From Candidatus Nanopelagicales bacterium (GTDB taxonomy: Bacteria > Actinomycetota > Actinomycetes > S36-B12), in NCBI GenBank assembly GCA_938091275.1, contig CALKMY010000214.1, positions 1 to 6,339 of the forward strand: a stretch of 6,339 nt of DNA, in the 5' to 3' direction. The position numbers were made by a program, and so were the translations under genes. The notes under the pieces were generated by a model. That model was not told the origin of the DNA. It saw nothing but the letters and a program-made list of their open reading frames with translations, and searched no databases. Shown here one piece after another: positions 5,353 to 6,339 of this stretch (position 1 is its first letter; each line of letters starts with the position of its first letter).

Positions 5353-6339
5353 CTACTGAGCGTCGGGGTCTCGGGACTCGTTCAAGGCCGGCTCGATAGC
5401 CGGAGACGAACTGTGCCCGTTCGATGATCCTGGTGGAAAAGGAATGGGACCCCGCGTGTCCGGTGCCCGGCGAGCCGAGCCGGTCCAGGCCGGACGCGGC
5501 GACTGGAGTTTCAGTTCGGCAAAGATCTCTTCGATTGCGGCCTTATCCAAGGTCTCGCGCTCGAGGAGCGCGAGGACCATGGCGTCGAGGATCTCTCGAT
5601 TGTTGACAAGGACGTCGTAGGCCTCCTGGTGAGCGGCTTCGATGAAACCGCGGACTTCTTCGTCGATGGCGGCGGCGACTTCTTCCGAGTAATCCCGCAT
5701 GTGGCCCATATCTCGACCGAGGAAGACCTCGCTTTGCTCCTGGCCATACTTGATGGCACCCAGGCGCTCCGTCATACCGAATTGCGTCACCATGGATCGA
5801 GCGACGGACGTCGCCTTCTCGATGTCGTTGGCCGCACCCGTCGTCGGATCGTGAAAGATCAACTCCTCGGCAGCACGACCCCCGAGCATGTATGCGAGTT
5901 GATTAAGCATCTCGCTTCGCGTGGTGGAGTACTTGTCTTGATCCGGCAGAACCATCGTGTAACCGAGCGCTCTCCCTCTCGGCATGATCGTGATCTTGTG
6001 CACGGGATCGTTGCCCGGCAGGGCAGCCGCGACAAGCGCATGCCCTGCCTCGTGATATGCCGTGATGGTCTTCTCATGTTCGTCCATCACTCGCGTGCGC
6101 TTCTGCGGTCCAGCGATCACCCGATCGATCGCCTCGTCGAGGCCTTCATCATCGATGAATGTCTTATCCAATCGCGCGGTGAGGAGCGCTGCTTCGTTTA
6201 AGACGTTGGCGAGATCCGCGCCCGTGAAACCAGGGGTGCGGCGTGCTACCGCCATCAGATCGATGTCGTCGCTGATCGGCTTGCCTTTGGCGTGCACTTG
6301 CAGGATCTCGTATCGACCGTTGAGGTCGGGTCGCTCCAC
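5353..6339 (-). CDS. ftsH: ATP-dependent zinc metalloprotease FtsH (C-terminal part, N-terminus outside window)
   Basis: Membrane-anchored AAA+ protease that degrades misfolded membrane proteins and selected soluble regulators. Only the last 328-329 residues are in the window; the frame runs off the right edge, and the first codon seen (GTG) is an internal Val, so the membrane anchors, Walker A and Walker B are missing here. Counting from that codon: the end of the AAA domain with ARRTPGFTGADLANVLNEAA (32-51, second region of homology and sensor-2 area), GPQKRTRVM (77-85), the zinc site HEAGH (96-100) with catalytic Glu97, LGYTMVLP (125-132), LGGRAAEEL (152-160), and TGAANDIEKAT (167-177) with third zinc ligand Asp172. 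The protease domain is complete and looks active. After about 280 comes a tail of nearly 50 residues rich in Pro, Ser, Arg and Asp, low in complexity and probably disordered, as in many actinobacterial FtsH. folE follows 8 bp later. Confidence 0.97.
   Translation of the reverse strand: MERPDLNGRYEILQVHAKGKPISDDIDLMAVARRTPGFTGADLANVLNEAALLTARLDKTFIDDEGLDEAIDRVIAGPQKRTRVMDEHEKTITAYHEAGHALVAAALPGNDPVHKITIMPRGRALGYTMVLPDQDKYSTTRSEMLNQLAYMLGGRAAEELIFHDPTTGAANDIEKATSVARSMVTQFGMTERLGAIKYGQEQSEVFLGRDMGHMRDYSEEVAAAIDEEVRGFIEAAHQEAYDVLVNNREILDAMVLALLERETLDKAAIEEIFAELKLQSPRPAWTGSARRAPDTRGPIPFPPGSSNGHSSSPAIEPALNESRDPDAQ

Noticed and set aside
4859..5359. Open frame of 166 codons on the plus strand antisense to folE
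   Set aside because: It is a shadow of folE, whose zinc and catalytic residues are all present on the minus strand. It has no ribosome binding site or domain of its own.
5629..6201. Open frame of 190 codons on the plus strand antisense to ftsH
   Set aside because: It lies opposite the conserved protease domain including HEAGH and shows no independent coding evidence.
1..6339. Mobile elements, CRISPR arrays, tRNA or rRNA genes, riboswitches
   Set aside because: Gaps between genes are 18 bp or less, no direct or inverted repeats flank any gene, and all genes look native to an actinobacterial chromosome.

Overview
The window is a gene-dense stretch of a GC-rich bacterial chromosome, almost certainly from an actinobacterium. 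Three things support this. GTG and TTG start codons are frequent. The gene order ftsH-folE-folP-folB-folK-DUF3180 is the one I recall from Mycobacterium tuberculosis (Rv3610c to Rv3605c) and other Actinobacteria. The plus strand carries a MidA-type methyltransferase and an extra, divergent NuoD, a combination I associate with Streptomyces-like genomes (a second NuoD, 'NuoD2'). I cannot fix the genus from sequence alone.

Layout. Positions 12-2164 (+): two genes overlapping by 4 bp (GTGA). The first is a MidA/NDUFAF7-family SAM-dependent methyltransferase, the second a homologue of the complex I subunit NuoD. Positions 2168-6339 (-), transcribed right to left: the C-terminal part of ftsH (cut by the window edge), folE, folP, folB, folK, a DUF3180 membrane protein, and a 99-residue acidic protein I do not recognise. 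The two blocks converge with stop codons only 3 bp apart. No intergenic gap exceeds 18 bp, so there is no room for RNA genes, mobile elements or CRISPR arrays, and I see none.

How the genes work together. FolE, FolB, FolK and FolP form a continuous pathway branch: GTP to 7,8-dihydroneopterin triphosphate (FolE), then, after dephosphorylation by an enzyme not encoded here, dihydroneopterin to 6-hydroxymethyl-dihydropterin (FolB), its pyrophosphate (FolK), and condensation with p-aminobenzoate to dihydropteroate (FolP). Gaps of 2-18 bp and 4-bp overlaps point to one transcript with translational coupling. FtsH is the membrane AAA+ zinc protease that habitually precedes this cluster.

The most interesting part is the plus-strand pair. 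In mitochondria NDUFAF7 (MidA) dimethylates one arginine of NDUFS2, the NuoD orthologue. Here a MidA-family enzyme is translationally coupled to a NuoD-like protein that keeps that arginine and the quinone-site histidine, but has Trp where the quinone-site tyrosine should be and lacks the usual C-terminal P-R/K-G-E motif. No other nuo gene is present. This looks like an orphan enzyme-substrate pair with an uncertain role.
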